From: Halovivax sp.
GTDB lineage: Archaea; Halobacteriota; Halobacteria; Halobacteriales; Natrialbaceae
Direction of reading: 5' to 3'
Assembly (NCBI GenBank): GCA_007119345.1
Contig: SKPV01000068.1
Location: 1-30,225 of the forward strand
Length of the DNA stretch: 30,225 nt
Made by a program: the position numbers and the translations under genes. Positions within the stretch are counted from its first letter, which is position 1, and each line of letters opens with the position of its first letter. Positions 30,140 to 30,225 of the stretch are shown piece after piece. The notes beneath the pieces were generated by a model, which did no database searches, was not told the origin of the DNA, and saw only the letters and a list, made by a program, of their open reading frames with translations.

Positions 30140-30225
30140 ACCGGTCGGGCGCGGGGCCGTCGAGTTCGCTCTCGCTCGCGACCGCGGTCGTCCTCGCGCT
30201 GCACGCGGCGATCTCGCTCTCGGAG

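Noticed and set aside
30140..30225. Hydrophobic reading (LATAVVLALHAAISL) on the plus strand and a short open stretch on the minus strand at the window end
   Set aside because: Neither has a visible start codon in the window, and 86 bases are too few to choose a strand; no feature is called.

Overview
The window is chromosomal DNA from an extremely halophilic archaeon (class Halobacteria). The evidence is high GC with G/C-rich third positions, acidic proteins poor in lysine, start codons about 25-35 bases downstream of archaeal TATA-like boxes (leaderless mRNAs), a GCS2-family ligase of the kind used for gamma-glutamylcysteine synthesis, and haloarchaeal-type amino-acid permease/UspA fusions. 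I see no rRNA, intact tRNA, CRISPR array, transposase or integrase. The genus cannot be told from this sequence alone.

Layout. 1-2.4 kb: the 5' end of trkA on the minus strand, divergent from trkH (K+ uptake channel subunit), followed by a small UspA protein. 2.5-7.4 kb: two paralogous permeases on the minus strand, each carrying two UspA domains. 7.7-9.4 kb: a two-TM potassium channel with two RCK (TrkA) modules. 9.4-10.6 kb: the 3' relic of a flavin/NAD(P) reductase, then a patatin-like phospholipase. 10.8-12.7 kb: a khtT-khtU pair (K+/H+ antiporter and its TrkA_C regulator). 12.8-20.0 kb: two tandem copies of a two-gene cassette of CPA2 antiporters fused to RCK domains, separated by a 63-residue membrane protein on the other strand. 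20.2-21.7 kb: a MaoC-like hydratase and a three-TM ion-channel-like protein. 21.9-23.5 kb: a secreted, extremely Asp-rich repeat protein. 24.2-26.6 kb: a large-subunit catalase. 26.6-30.1 kb: two small hypothetical proteins, a GCS2-family ligase and a membrane-anchored or secreted ComEC-type metallo-beta-lactamase-fold hydrolase.

How the genes fit together. The first 20 kb is a cation (K+/H+) homeostasis island: K+ uptake (TrkAH), K+ channel, K+/H+ efflux (KhtTU) and four RCK-gated CPA2 antiporters, accompanied by five UspA domains. This suits a salt-in organism that holds very high internal K+ and must gate flux by nucleotide or redox state. The catalase and the gamma-glutamylcysteine-type ligase add an oxidative-stress theme to the right.

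Most notable observations: (i) in each duplicated antiporter cassette the first gene has lost the GxGxxG nucleotide motif of its RCK domain in the same way (GYDxVT), while the second keeps it; one second-position protein has a Asp-Asp ion site where the other three have Gln-Asp; (ii) the Asp-rich exported protein carries six dispersed copies of a TIESATIFVY-like strand; (iii) two neighbouring genes each have a tandem duplication across their stop codon; (iv) two channel-like proteins have non-standard selectivity-filter sequences.
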